A stretch of DNA of 64,000 nucleotides from NCBI RefSeq assembly GCF_022348165.1, contig NZ_JAKRFI010000005.1, forward strand, positions 124,001 through 188,000, read 5' to 3'. The translations under genes and the position numbers were made by a program. Below the pieces are notes generated by a model. It saw only the letters and a list, made by a program, of their open reading frames with translations. It did no database searches and had not been told where the DNA came from. This DNA comes from Halomonas sp. McH1-25 (GTDB taxonomy: Bacteria; Pseudomonadota; Gammaproteobacteria; Pseudomonadales; Halomonadaceae). Of the stretch, positions 1 to 9,394 are shown piece by piece; position 1 is the stretch's first letter, and every line of letters begins with the position of its first letter.

Positions 1-1397
1 TACTCCTGTACATGCACGCGCTCGCCATAGACATCCACGGCCAACGCATACTCCGGCATGTCCGCATCGTACACGCGATAACAACTCTCGCCGCTCTGCT
101 TGAGCCATTTGCGCAGCCGCTTACGGTTCTTTTCCAGGCGATTGGTGAACATCCGTGCGCCTTCGGAACGCCGGCTACCCGTCTCCTGCTGGCTTTCCTC
201 CGAATGAGCCGATGCTTCGGGCACGGGAATCAGCAGCAACTTGCAGTCCAGCGGCCCGTTCTTGAAGGCATACTGCTTTTCAGCCCGCAGCCCGGTGCGA
301 TGCCCCAGGTCGGGGTTGGCCGTAAAAAGCGCCAGTGACCAGCCGGGAAACTCGCTACGCGCGCGTTCGCCCAGGGCCGCATATAGCGGGACCAGCTCGG
401 GGAGTTCGCCGATGCGTTCCCCATAGGGAGGATTGGTCATGATCAACCCTGGCCGCTCGATGCCAGCGGGCTGCTTCAGCTCGGCCACTGCGCCCCCCTG
501 GAAGTCGATCAGTGCCGGAATGCCGGCGCGCATGGCATTGGCCTTGGCGGCGGACAGCGCCTGGGGACTGATATCGAACCCATACAGACGCGACTTGATG
601 CGGCGTCGACCCAGGCTGGCCCTGGCTTCTGCCTCACGCTTGAGCTCTCGCCACATAGCATTGTCATGCCCCGCCCAGCCATGGAATCCATAGCGTTCCC
701 TATGCAGACCGGGAGCCATGTCTGCCGCCATCAGCGCCGCCTCGATGACCAGCGTACCCGAGCCGCACAAGGGATCGATCAACGGCTCGCCCCGGCGAGC
801 GCGCTCCAGCCAGCCGGCACGCAATAGCAAGGCGGCCGCCAGGTTCTCCTTGAGCGGCGCATGGCCCTGCTCCTTGCGGTAACCGCGCTGATGCAAGCTG
901 CTGCCCGACAAATCGATGCCCAGGGTCAACCGGCTGCGATGCAGATGGGCATAGATGCGCAAGTCGGGTTGTCGCAGATCGACATTGGGACGCTCGCGTC
1001 CCACCGCCTGTAGGGCATCGACGATGCCGTCCTTGACGGTCTGCGCCCCGAAGCGGGTATGGCGGATCCGGTCCGATTGGCCATGAAAATCCACTGCCAA
1101 GCTACCCCCGGACACTACATGACCAGCCCAGTCGATTTTTCTGGTGGCTGCATGCAGCGCTTCGGGGGTTTCAATGCCCTCTTCCTGCACGAGACTGAGA
1201 ATGACGCGGTTGGCCAGGCGTGACCACAGACAAACGCGGTAGGCCATAGCGAGCGAGGTGTGGACATATACCCCGGCGACGGTCGTCTTGCCGACCTCAC
1301 CGCCCAGTGCGGCAATTTCTTCGGCAAGGAGAGCTTCCACTCCCTTGGGGCAGGTGACGAAGAGTGTAGCCGCCGAGACGGACTGGGATTCGCTCAT
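1..1397 (-). CDS. rlmL: 23S rRNA (guanine-N2)-methyltransferase RlmL, N-terminal two thirds (cut by window start)
   Basis: About 465 residues are visible, starting MSESQSVS at 1397; the C-terminal part lies outside the window. The product is the cytoplasmic enzyme that methylates G2445 of 23S rRNA, and in gammaproteobacteria it is usually fused to RlmK (G2069). Visible features are an N-terminal THUMP-like region, a SAM-binding motif DPLCGSGT near residue 207 and the catalytic motif TNPPYGERIG near residue 319, as expected of N2-guanine methyltransferases. Family members are about 700-740 residues, so the missing part would be the RlmK half. The fusion itself cannot be seen here. Confidence 0.93.
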   Translation of the reverse strand, partial: MSESQSVSAATLFVTCPKGVEALLAEEIAALGGEVGKTTVAGVYVHTSLAMAYRVCLWSRLANRVILSLVQEEGIETPEALHAATRKIDWAGHVVSGGSLAVDFHGQSDRIRHTRFGAQTVKDGIVDALQAVGRERPNVDLRQPDLRIYAHLHRSRLTLGIDLSGSSLHQRGYRKEQGHAPLKENLAAALLLRAGWLERARRGEPLIDPLCGSGTLVIEAALMAADMAPGLHRERYGFHGWAGHDNAMWRELKREAEARASLGRRRIKSRLYGFDISPQALSAAKANAMRAGIPALIDFQGGAVAELKQPAGIERPGLIMTNPPYGERIGELPELVPLYAALGERARSEFPGWSLALFTANPDLGHRTGLRAEKQYAFKNGPLDCKLLLIPVPEASAHSEESQQETGSRRSEGARMFTNRLEKNRKRLRKWLKQSGESCYRVYDADMPEYALAVDVYGERVHVQE

Positions 1398-1412
1398 ATG
1401 TAAAAGACTCCG

Positions 1413-1432
1413 GGATCATGCTGGCATGATCC
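1413..1432. repeat. 8-bp perfect inverted repeat in the rlmL leader
   Basis: GGATCATG and CATGATCC are separated by ctgg, 16 bases upstream of the rlmL start codon. It could form a small hairpin in the 5' untranslated region or be a protein site. No known motif is recognised. Confidence 0.35.
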
Positions 1433-1672
1433 TTTGATTTCAATCAGGTAACCGTTAGGTAACATTTTGTTGACAAAACGCGACTCGACAAGCCTGGTCA
1501 TTCTGAACTAGTAATTAAATCAGTAGCTACTGATAACACGCATGCGTTTTGTCCATGGGCCCTGTGGGTTGTGACGGCAAATCTTCTGCAATGGCGCCAA
1601 GCGTATTGCAAGACGTCTTTCGCCTTCACAACGTCTCGACACTAAAAATCGGTTCTTCAAAGAGGCCATCCG

Positions 1673-1879
1673 ATGAAACGACAGAAACGTGATCGCTTCC
1701 AGCGTGCTTATGTTCATGGCTACAAGGCCGGTATCACTGGTCGTTCCCGTGACGATTGTCCCAGTCAGGACGTGAACCTGCGTGAATACTGGATGAGCGG
1801 TTGGCGTGAAGGTCGAGGGGATCATTGGGCCGGCATGACCGGCGTCTCCGGACTGCACAAGAACCCCATGGTGATGTGA
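1673..1879 (+). CDS. rmf: ribosome modulation factor
   Basis: 68 residues, very basic, starting MKRQKRDRFQRAY and containing GYKAGITGR and REYWMSGWREGR, which match the Rmf family in sequence and length. Rmf binds the 30S subunit in stationary phase and pairs 70S ribosomes into inactive 100S dimers. The gene stands alone between divergent rlmL and convergent pyrD and is followed by a strong hairpin terminator. The long upstream gap (about 275 bp) fits a separately regulated stress gene. It lies next to rlmL and pyrD, an order also known in other gammaproteobacteria. Confidence 0.96.
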   Translation: MKRQKRDRFQRAYVHGYKAGITGRSRDDCPSQDVNLREYWMSGWREGRGDHWAGMTGVSGLHKNPMVM

Positions 1880-1959
1880 CCCATCCATATGCTCACCGTT
1901 TCACCGGTTGTCGGTATCCCCGCCACCGGCATGTGCTTCGGTGAAGGATGACACCTTCC

Positions 1960-1985
1960 AAGGCCCGCTGCGTTGCGGGCCTTTC
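1960..1985 (+). terminator. Rho-independent terminator after rmf
   Basis: AAGGCCCGC (1960-1968) pairs with GCGGGCCTT (1975-1983) around a short loop, then TT and T-containing sequence. It lies between the convergent rmf and pyrD genes and may serve both strands. Confidence 0.8.
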
Positions 1986-2001
1986 TGCGTTTTCACTCCG
2001 C

Positions 2002-3015
2002 TCATGTCCTGAGCGCCTCGGCGCATTCGGCAACCAGCGCCGGCCCACGATAGATGAACCCCGAATAGAGTTGCACTAGATCCGCACCGGCGTCGCGCTT
2101 TCCACGCGCCGCCTCGTCACTGTCGATTCCGCCGACCCCGATAATCGGTATCGAAGGCAGATAACGGCGCAAGGCGCGAACCACCCTGTTGGACGGTTCG
2201 AACACCGGACTGCCCGAGAGCCCTCCCTGCTCCTCGGCATGCGGCAATCCGCTCACGGCCTCTCGGGACACCGTAGTATTGGTGGCGATCACGGCATCGA
2301 TATCATTGGCGCCCAATGCCTTGGCAACGAGAGCGGTCTCGTTATCGTCCATGTCAGGAGCGATCTTGACCGCCAACGGCACGCGTCGCCCACTTTCCCG
2401 ATCGAGTCGGGAGCATTGCTCACGCAGCGCACCGAGCAAGTTGTCCAGATGCTCACCGAACTGCAGGTTTCTCAACCCTGGCGTATTGGGTGAGGAGATG
2501 TTCACCGCCACATAGTGCGCATGGCCATGTACCCGCTGCAGGCAGGTCAGATAGTCGTCGACGGCCCGTTCGACCGGCGTGGTCAGGTTCTTGCCGATGT
2601 TGATGCCGATGACGCCATCGTAGCGGCTACGCTGCACGTTGCGTATCAGGTGGTCTACACCGGCATTGTTGAAGCCCATGCGGTTGATGATGGCGCCCTG
2701 CTCGGGTAGCCGGAACAGGCGTGGCTTGGGATTGCCCGCCTGGGGCTTGGGCGTGACCGTCCCCACTTCGACGAAGCCGAACCCCAGTGCCCCCAGTGCG
2801 TCGAGATGATCGGCATTTTTGTCCAGCCCCGCTGCCAGACCGACACGATTGGGAAAGTTCAACCCCATGATCTCGACAGGATCGTCGACACGTTCCTGTG
2901 CTCCCAGCATACGGGACAGATGCAGGCGATGAAGCATATCCAGGGTGGAAAGGGAAACGCCATGGGCAGCTTCGGCATCCAGCCGGAACAGCACGGAACG
3001 AACGAGAGAATACAT
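2002..3015 (-). CDS. pyrD: dihydroorotate dehydrogenase (quinone), class 2
   Basis: 337 residues, the usual length for class 2 PyrD. It oxidises dihydroorotate to orotate with FMN and passes electrons to quinone at the inner membrane, step four of pyrimidine synthesis. Seen in the sequence are an N-terminal helix [15 protein letters not shown] (membrane-contacting segment), [11 protein letters not shown], the catalytic-serine segment [10 protein letters not shown] and the FMN-phosphate segment IIGVGGIDS near the C-terminus. It ends just before the rmf terminator and stands alone. Confidence 0.97.
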   Translation of the reverse strand: MYSLVRSVLFRLDAEAAHGVSLSTLDMLHRLHLSRMLGAQERVDDPVEIMGLNFPNRVGLAAGLDKNADHLDALGALGFGFVEVGTVTPKPQAGNPKPRLFRLPEQGAIINRMGFNNAGVDHLIRNVQRSRYDGVIGINIGKNLTTPVERAVDDYLTCLQRVHGHAHYVAVNISSPNTPGLRNLQFGEHLDNLLGALREQCSRLDRESGRRVPLAVKIAPDMDDNETALVAKALGANDIDAVIATNTTVSREAVSGLPHAEEQGGLSGSPVFEPSNRVVRALRRYLPSIPIIGVGGIDSDEAARGKRDAGADLVQLYSGFIYRGPALVAECAEALRT

Positions 3016-3058
3016 GGGCGACTCATCTTCGATGAAAAACGCCGAGAGTATACCGCAA

Positions 3059-3114
3059 GCGCCCCATCAGGCTTAATGCCCTCCACTTGCAGGGTATCAA
3101 GCCCGATGGGGCGC
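3059..3114 (-). terminator. large hairpin between the periplasmic protein gene and pyrD
   Basis: GCGCCCCATCAGGCTT (3059-3074) pairs with AAGCCCGATGGGGCGC (3099-3114) with one mismatch, and a second small stem CCCT/AGGG sits in the loop. It follows the stop of the minus-strand gene at 3135 and precedes pyrD. No long T tract follows, so its action as a terminator is inferred from position and stem strength. Confidence 0.55.
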
Positions 3115-3134
3115 AGAGATGTCAGGTAGTACGC

Positions 3135-4178
3135 TTACTGGGTATCGAGCTGCTGGATGCGTAACGCGTAGTTGTTCACGCCACTGCTGGCGCTACCGAA
3201 TTTCTGGCCACTCACCCAGACGGTATATCGGCCCGGTTGCAGCCGGGTGCGAATGGCGAAGTCGCCCTCGAATCCCGATGCCTTATCGCTGGCCACCACC
3301 TTGCCCTGCTCATCGAGAATTTTCGCTTCGAGACGATATTCTGTCTCGCTCCCCATGAAGGTGGAACTGGTGACGGAGACGGTGCCGGCTTCGACGACAT
3401 CGAAGCTCAGCACCTCGCCGCGGGTCCGGATATCGATATCGGCAACGATTTCATCGAAAGCCGTCGGCATGTCCTGTTGCTGTGGCGTTTCCGCCGCCTG
3501 CATGGGGGAAGCATCCGGTGTGGAAGCGGCACCAGCCGCAGACTGAGCATCATTCACGTCGGCGCCGACAGACTCATTGGCTACCTGCGGCGCAGCGACG
3601 GCAGCAACGGCATCGTTCTTGTTCACGAACGCCGTGGTACGCCCATCACGCCCCGGCCCGCCGAAACGTATCCCGGTGCCGCCATCAATGCCGCTTTGGT
3701 CACTGCTCAACCGGTGTCCTTGCTCATCGAGCCCCGCCACTTCGACGTTGTAACTATTACCACCGGCACTCTCAGTCCCGAACTTGTTCGCCGTGACTCG
3801 TAGAATGTAGTCCCCCGGTTCGAGCTGTTCTACCAAACGTAGGCCGCCGTTTTTCCCCAGCGCATCGCCACGCGCCACTGCTTTGCCCTGATCATTGAGA
3901 ATAACGGCATTAATACGGTAATCATTCGACTCACCCGGCAGAGTGCTGCTGGTAAAGACGTACTGGCCAGCCTTGTCGACGGTGAATGGATGTTCGTGCG
4001 TCCCCCCAAAACCGAAACTTTGGCTACGTGCGTCGGTTCGCGAAGTAAAGAACTTGCTCAGGTCGACCTTGTCGGCGGATTCTCGGGCACGTTGCAGGGC
4101 TGGGCTATCGGCGAGTGCCAACGATGCCGAGCCAGCCAGCCCCAGAGCCACGATGAAGGGTAATACGCGATGTTTCAT
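3135..4178 (-). CDS. periplasmic protein with two tandem beta-sandwich (PPC-like) domains
   Basis: 347 residues. A classical signal peptide (MKHRVLPFIVALGLAGSAS to LALA, cleavage near residue 23) sends it to the periplasm or outside. Two homologous domains lie at about 53-152 and 247-345. Each has a glycine start, a V(T/S)SST core, YR(I/L)xAxILx(D/E)QGKxVA, LxPGxYxxxVxxxKFG and a final NxY/NxYxLxI strand. The pattern resembles pre-peptidase C-terminal or similar beta-sandwich modules. A linker of about 90 residues rich in A, D, S and N separates them. No enzyme motif is visible. The function is unknown; a binding or surface-related role is only a guess. It is transcribed alone between gdhB and pyrD. 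Confidence 0.75.
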   Translation of the reverse strand: MKHRVLPFIVALGLAGSASLALADSPALQRARESADKVDLSKFFTSRTDARSQSFGFGGTHEHPFTVDKAGQYVFTSSTLPGESNDYRINAVILNDQGKAVARGDALGKNGGLRLVEQLEPGDYILRVTANKFGTESAGGNSYNVEVAGLDEQGHRLSSDQSGIDGGTGIRFGGPGRDGRTTAFVNKNDAVAAVAAPQVANESVGADVNDAQSAAGAASTPDASPMQAAETPQQQDMPTAFDEIVADIDIRTRGEVLSFDVVEAGTVSVTSSTFMGSETEYRLEAKILDEQGKVVASDKASGFEGDFAIRTRLQPGRYTVWVSGQKFGSASSGVNNYALRIQQLDTQ

Positions 4179-4346
4179 AGGGTCTCTCTACAATGGCGTT
4201 TAACCGGTCATGGCACAGCATACCAGAGCGCACCCGACTGGCGTGGCCATGTCATTAAACCTTGCACGGTAAGCGAGACTTGGCTACCAACGCAAACCGC
4301 CCGGCAAACGCCAGGCGGAAATGCAGCACAAGCCAGTGAACGACGA

Positions 4347-7300
4347 TCAGGCCTCGCCGTTGCTTTCGGCCAGATCGACCAGCTCGCGGATGGCCACGGC
4401 AAATAGCGGAAAGCCTCCCTGGGCACCATGCCTCACCTCGTTGACCAACCCGCACCAGCGCTCGTGCAGGTCCGAGTGTCGGGACAGCCACTGCTCCACA
4501 CGCGGCCCGACGTCCAGTGAGCTGTCCTCCATATTGAGGACGCTAACCGTCAATGCCAGTTGCTGACGGTCGAGATCGTCTCGGAAAGTCTCGCGAGCCT
4601 GAGCCTGCCAGGCATCGCGCACCTTGAGCGCATTGACCTGCTCGGTCATCCAGGGCAGCTCCAGACGGTGACCGATCTCGAAGTAGACCTCGGCGACACG
4701 CTGCACCTTCTCGTTGGCCTGATTGGCGGCCTCGATGATGCCCAGCCCACCATACAGGTTGCGAGTCGCGGCGATGACACGGGCCAACTCATCAGGCACG
4801 CCAGCACCGCTCAGTTCCTCGCAACGTACCTGCCAGGCTTCGTACTCGTCGCCCCGCAGGTGATCGCCGATACTTTCCTGAAGCTGGGCCAAGCGTGGCG
4901 CGAAGTGCTCGATACTCTCCTTGATCGTCATGCTGGTGCGGTGACGCAGGAACCAGCGCGTCGCACGACGCAGCAGGCGCATCAGGTCCTGCATCATGGC
5001 GTACTGGACCTCGCTGTCGACCTTGTTGTCCAGCGCTTCGATCTGTTGCCAGAGACTCTCGAGATTGAAGCTATCGCGGGCCACGACATAGGCGCGCGTG
5101 ATGTCGGCCCGCCCGGACCCGGTGGAATCGATCAGGCGGCGCATGAACACGATGCCCATGTGATCGACCAGATCGTTGGCTATCTGGGTGGCCGCAATTT
5201 CCCGCTTCAGGCGATGTTCGTACATCTCGTTCCGGAAGCGCTCGACAAGTACACGCGGGAAGGCCCGTTCGAGATGGGTCTGGATATACGGATCGTCCGG
5301 CACCTCGGAGGCGATGAGATCGCTCTTCAAGGTACTCTTGGCATACGAAATGAGTACCGACAGTTCGGGCAGAGTCAGCCCCTCGTCAGCGTTGGAACGC
5401 TCGAGCAGCACCTCGTCGCTGGGCAGAAACTCCAGTTCGCGATCGAGCTGGCCATGCGCCTCGAGTTCATTGATGAAACGCCGGAACGGCCCCAACCCAT
5501 CCTGCGACAGGCGTCGCGACAACGACAACGCCTGGGCTTGCCGATAATTGTCCTGCAGCACCAGATCGGCAACCTCCTCGGTCATTTCCGCCAACAGCTG
5601 GTTGCGCTGCTTGTCGGTCATGTCGCCCCGCTTGACCACATCGTCGAGCAGAATCTTGATATTGACCTCATGGTCGGAGCAATCCACCCCACCGGAGTTG
5701 TCGATGAAGTCGGTGTTGACCCTGACCCCCTTCCTTGCGGCTTCCATGCGGCCTCGCTGGGTCAGGCCCAGGTTGCCGCCCTCGCCGACGACGCGACAGC
5801 GCAGCTCCTCGCCATTGACGCGGAGTGAGTCGTTGGCCTTGTCGCCAACGTCGGCATGGCTTTCCTCACGTGATTTGACGTAGGTGCCGATACCACCGTT
5901 CCAGATCAGGTCGACTTGCGACTTGAGCATGGCGTTGATGAGGTCGTTGGGCGACAGCTTGTCGGCCTCGATACCGAACACTTGCTTCATCTGCGGCGTA
6001 ATGGCAACCGACTTGGCGCTGCGCTTGAAGATGCCGCCCCCTTCGGAAATCAGGCTGCTGTCGTACTCCTCCCAACTGGAGCGCGGCTGATCGAAGAGAC
6101 GCTTGCGTTCCTTGAACGATGCAGCGGGATCGGGATCGGGATCGATGAAGATGTGCATATGGTTGAAGGCGCCGACGAGGCGGATCTTGTCCGACAACAG
6201 CATGCCGTTGCCGAACACGTCGCCGGCCATGTCACCGATGCCCAGCACGGTGAACTCGTCCTGCTGGGTATCGACACCCAACTCGCGGAAATGGCGCTTC
6301 ACCGATTCCCATGCGCCACGCGCGGTGATCGCCATCTTCTTGTGGTCGTAACCGTTGGCCCCGCCCGAGGCGAAGGCATCGCCCAGCCAATGTCCGTATT
6401 CGAGCGAGATGGCGTTGGCGATGTCAGAAAACGTTGCCGTGCCCTTGTCGGCCGCCACCACCAGGTAGGGATCGTCATCGTCGTGACGCACTACGTTCCT
6501 GGGCGGCACGATTTCGCCGCCAACGAGGTTGTCGGTCACGTCGAGCAACGCACGAATGAAGATCTGGTAACAGGCGATACCTTCTTTCTGGATGACATCT
6601 CGATCGGCGGTATCGGGCATGCGCTTGCAGACGAAGCCGCCCTTGGCGCCGACCGGCACGATGACTGCGTTCTTGACCTGCTGCGCCTTGACCAACCCGA
6701 GGACCTCGGTGCGGAAGTCCTCGTGACGGTCCGACCAGCGCAGCCCGCCCCGGGCGACCTTGCCGCCACGTAGATGCACCCCTTCGACACGCGGCGAGTA
6801 GATGAATATCTCGTACATGGGCCGCGGCTTGGGCATGTCGGGGATCTTGGCCGGCTCGAGCTTGAGAGCGATGTATTCCTTGTAGCTCTCATTCTCGTCC
6901 AGCTGATAATAATTGGTTCGCAGCGTCGCCTGGATCAGCTCGGCGTAACGCCGCAACAGCAAATCGTCGTTGAGACTGGCCACCGCATCGAGCTGGCCGT
7001 TGATGCGCTCGAGGCAGGCATCGATTTCTCCCTCCTGCGCCTGCTGATCGGGATCGAAGCGCAATTCGAACAGAGTGACCAATTCGCGTGTAATCTCGGG
7101 ATAACTGGCCAGCGTCGTAGCGATGTAGAGCTGCGACAGCCCGAAGCGCAACTGTTTGAGGTAACGCGCGTAGGCACGCAGTACCGCCACTTCGCGCCAA
7201 GCCAGATTGGCACCGATCACCAAGCGGTTGAACGGATCGTTCTCGGCATCGCCAACCCAGATGCGCTTGAAAGCTTCGATGAAGGTGTCGCGCATCTCCT

Positions 7301-9188
7301 GAAGGTTGACGATCTCGTTGGAATGGTGCTCCAGGTCGAAATCGTGGATCCAGAAATCCCGATCCTGACGCTGGATGTTATAGGGCCGTTCACCCAACAC
7401 GCGCAGGCCGAGGTTTTCCATCATGGGCAACACGTCGGACAGAGGGACTGGCCGGTCGGCGTGGAACAGCTTGAGGTTGACGCCATCCTCGTCTTCCTCG
7501 ACCAGACGATAGAGGCTCAGCGCCAGCGCCTCGCCCTCCTCGAGTTCGCCGATATGATGCAGGTCGTAGACCGCGGTGCGTGCCGAGAAATCGTCGCGAT
7601 AGCTACCGGGGAACGCCTCGCGGTAGCGATCCATCAGTTGGTTGGCCTGCTCTTCGCCGAAGCCCTCGACCATGGCGTTCTGTAGATCGTCGCGCCAGCT
7701 GCGCGACAGCATGCCGACTTTCTTCTCGAGTCGACGGATGTCGTAATCCACCGGCTTTTCGCCGTTGAAGCGCAGGATAAGCTGGATACGTGCCAGAACC
7801 GACTCGGACAGGTAAGTGTTGAAGTCGCCGAACGTGGCATCGAGTTCGTCGCACAGCAGGTTCTGAATGCGTACACGCAGGTCGGTGGAGAACACATCGC
7901 GCGGCACGAAGACCAGGCAGGAATAGAATCGCCCGAAGCGATCCTCGCGGATGAACAGACGCACCCGACGCCGCTCGCGAATATTGAGGATCCCCATCGT
8001 GGTCTGGGTCAATTCCTCGGTGGAAATCTGGAACAGGTCGTCACGCGGATAGACGTTGAGAATCTGGCGTAGCTGATGGCCGTCATGGCCGCGCGGATCG
8101 ACTCCCACCGCCTGGATTACGGCCTGGATCTTCTTGCGCAGGATCGGAATATGGCGCGGAGAATCGTTATAGACGGTGGCGGCGTAAAGCCCCAGAAAGC
8201 GGCGCTCGCCGATCACATTGCCGTCGGCATCGTAGCGATCGACGCAGATATAGTCGGGATAGGCCGGACGGTGGACCCGTGAGTGGTAGGCACTCTTGGC
8301 AAACGACAGCAGTTCGGGCACCAGTACGTAGTGATCGTCTTCGACGCCCAGGTCGTTGCGAATACGTTCGCGGTAGCGAGGCTGATCGAGCTTGAACACG
8401 CCCAGGTCGCTGTCCTTGACGTGACACAGCTGATCCTGACCGTTCTCCTTCACCACCTCGTACTCGTCGTAACCCAGGAAAGTGAAATTGTCGTTTCTCA
8501 ACCATTCGAGAAAGGCAATCGCCTCTTCGTGATTTCCTGACCCGATCTGATCCGGCCGTGACGCCTTGAGTTCGTCGAGCGCCGCGCCGACCTGGCCGCG
8601 CATCGCCTCGAAATCCTCGACGGCGGTGCGCACATCGCGCAGCACGTCACGGATACTGGTTTCCAGATCCTCGAGGACGGCCGGGTCGGAATGGCGATCG
8701 ATCTCGATGACGATGACCGACTCATCCGTCTCGGGCGCCTGCTCGTCGTGAACCGAAGTCACGCGTTTGAGACGGTGCTGCTTGTCGCGATCGACAGCCA
8801 GCACGGCATTGTGAATGGCGTGCACGGTGATCCCACGCCGATTGAGCTCGATACGCACCGAGTCGACAAGAAACGGCATGTCCTGCTGCAACACGCCGAT
8901 CACGGTATGCGACGACTGCCAGCCGTGCTTCTCGAAATCCGGATTGTAGACCCCCACCTTGGGCGATTTCGGATCGTGCTGCTGCATGAAGTGCCAGACG
9001 TTCAAGGTCGCCCCGTAGATGTCGTCGAGATGGCGCTCGGCGAGGTCCTCGAAAGGCGCACTGGCGTAGAAATCCTCGGCGAAGGCTGCAATCGCCTTCA
9101 CTTTTTCCTGGGGAAGGCGCTTGGCGAGTTGTTCGCGAAGCTGGGCAAGAAATTCCTGTTTGCCATCGATTGCGACGTGTTGCATCAA
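4347..9188 (-). CDS. gdhB: NAD-specific glutamate dehydrogenase, large (180-kDa class)
   Basis: 1613 residues, matching the very large bacterial NAD-GDH class. It oxidatively deaminates glutamate to 2-oxoglutarate and ammonia, feeding amino-acid carbon into the TCA cycle. The N-terminal half (about 1-700) is the regulatory region with ACT-like segments. The catalytic core lies at about 780-1250, with GGLRWSDRHEDFRTEVLGLV (substrate-binding region near residue 815), VPVGAKGGF and the dinucleotide-fold segment GIGDMAGDVFGNGMLL. The start MMQHVAIDGKQEF is the farthest upstream sensible one; the second Met is equally possible. It is monocistronic. Confidence 0.96.
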   Translation of the reverse strand: MMQHVAIDGKQEFLAQLREQLAKRLPQEKVKAIAAFAEDFYASAPFEDLAERHLDDIYGATLNVWHFMQQHDPKSPKVGVYNPDFEKHGWQSSHTVIGVLQQDMPFLVDSVRIELNRRGITVHAIHNAVLAVDRDKQHRLKRVTSVHDEQAPETDESVIVIEIDRHSDPAVLEDLETSIRDVLRDVRTAVEDFEAMRGQVGAALDELKASRPDQIGSGNHEEAIAFLEWLRNDNFTFLGYDEYEVVKENGQDQLCHVKDSDLGVFKLDQPRYRERIRNDLGVEDDHYVLVPELLSFAKSAYHSRVHRPAYPDYICVDRYDADGNVIGERRFLGLYAATVYNDSPRHIPILRKKIQAVIQAVGVDPRGHDGHQLRQILNVYPRDDLFQISTEELTQTTMGILNIRERRRVRLFIREDRFGRFYSCLVFVPRDVFSTDLRVRIQNLLCDELDATFGDFNTYLSESVLARIQLILRFNGEKPVDYDIRRLEKKVGMLSRSWRDDLQNAMVEGFGEEQANQLMDRYREAFPGSYRDDFSARTAVYDLHHIGELEEGEALALSLYRLVEEDEDGVNLKLFHADRPVPLSDVLPMMENLGLRVLGERPYNIQRQDRDFWIHDFDLEHHSNEIVNLQEMRDTFIEAFKRIWVGDAENDPFNRLVIGANLAWREVAVLRAYARYLKQLRFGLSQLYIATTLASYPEITRELVTLFELRFDPDQQAQEGEIDACLERINGQLDAVASLNDDLLLRRYAELIQATLRTNYYQLDENESYKEYIALKLEPAKIPDMPKPRPMYEIFIYSPRVEGVHLRGGKVARGGLRWSDRHEDFRTEVLGLVKAQQVKNAVIVPVGAKGGFVCKRMPDTADRDVIQKEGIACYQIFIRALLDVTDNLVGGEIVPPRNVVRHDDDDPYLVVAADKGTATFSDIANAISLEYGHWLGDAFASGGANGYDHKKMAITARGAWESVKRHFRELGVDTQQDEFTVLGIGDMAGDVFGNGMLLSDKIRLVGAFNHMHIFIDPDPDPAASFKERKRLFDQPRSSWEEYDSSLISEGGGIFKRSAKSVAITPQMKQVFGIEADKLSPNDLINAMLKSQVDLIWNGGIGTYVKSREESHADVGDKANDSLRVNGEELRCRVVGEGGNLGLTQRGRMEAARKGVRVNTDFIDNSGGVDCSDHEVNIKILLDDVVKRGDMTDKQRNQLLAEMTEEVADLVLQDNYRQAQALSLSRRLSQDGLGPFRRFINELEAHGQLDRELEFLPSDEVLLERSNADEGLTLPELSVLISYAKSTLKSDLIASEVPDDPYIQTHLERAFPRVLVERFRNEMYEHRLKREIAATQIANDLVDHMGIVFMRRLIDSTGSGRADITRAYVVARDSFNLESLWQQIEALDNKVDSEVQYAMMQDLMRLLRRATRWFLRHRTSMTIKESIEHFAPRLAQLQESIGDHLRGDEYEAWQVRCEELSGAGVPDELARVIAATRNLYGGLGIIEAANQANEKVQRVAEVYFEIGHRLELPWMTEQVNALKVRDAWQAQARETFRDDLDRQQLALTVSVLNMEDSSLDVGPRVEQWLSRHSDLHERWCGLVNEVRHGAQGGFPLFAVAIRELVDLAESNGEA

Positions 9189-9394
9189 TCACCTCGGCTG
9201 CACCCGGTCATCGTTGACCGGCGGGATGTTCATCGGCGCGACTCGTGTGCCGCGTTACGTGAGCGTACTCCAGCGCCCCGGCCAACCCCATCGTCATGCC
9301 CCAACTTTCATGGAGCATATCAGTTGCGCATTGCCTCTTGACTTTTCGTTACAGAGAGCAACCTCTCGACTTCATCGTTTCATGCTTCATCGCT

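Noticed and set aside
1520-1888. 122-residue minus-strand frame over rmf
   Set aside because: Rmf on the other strand is a certain match of the correct length; the antisense frame has no motif or ribosome site.
4560-5828. 422-residue open frame on the plus strand inside gdhB
   Set aside because: Antisense shadow of the glutamate dehydrogenase gene, as are the similar long frames at 5916-6773 and 6774-7685. No family motifs.
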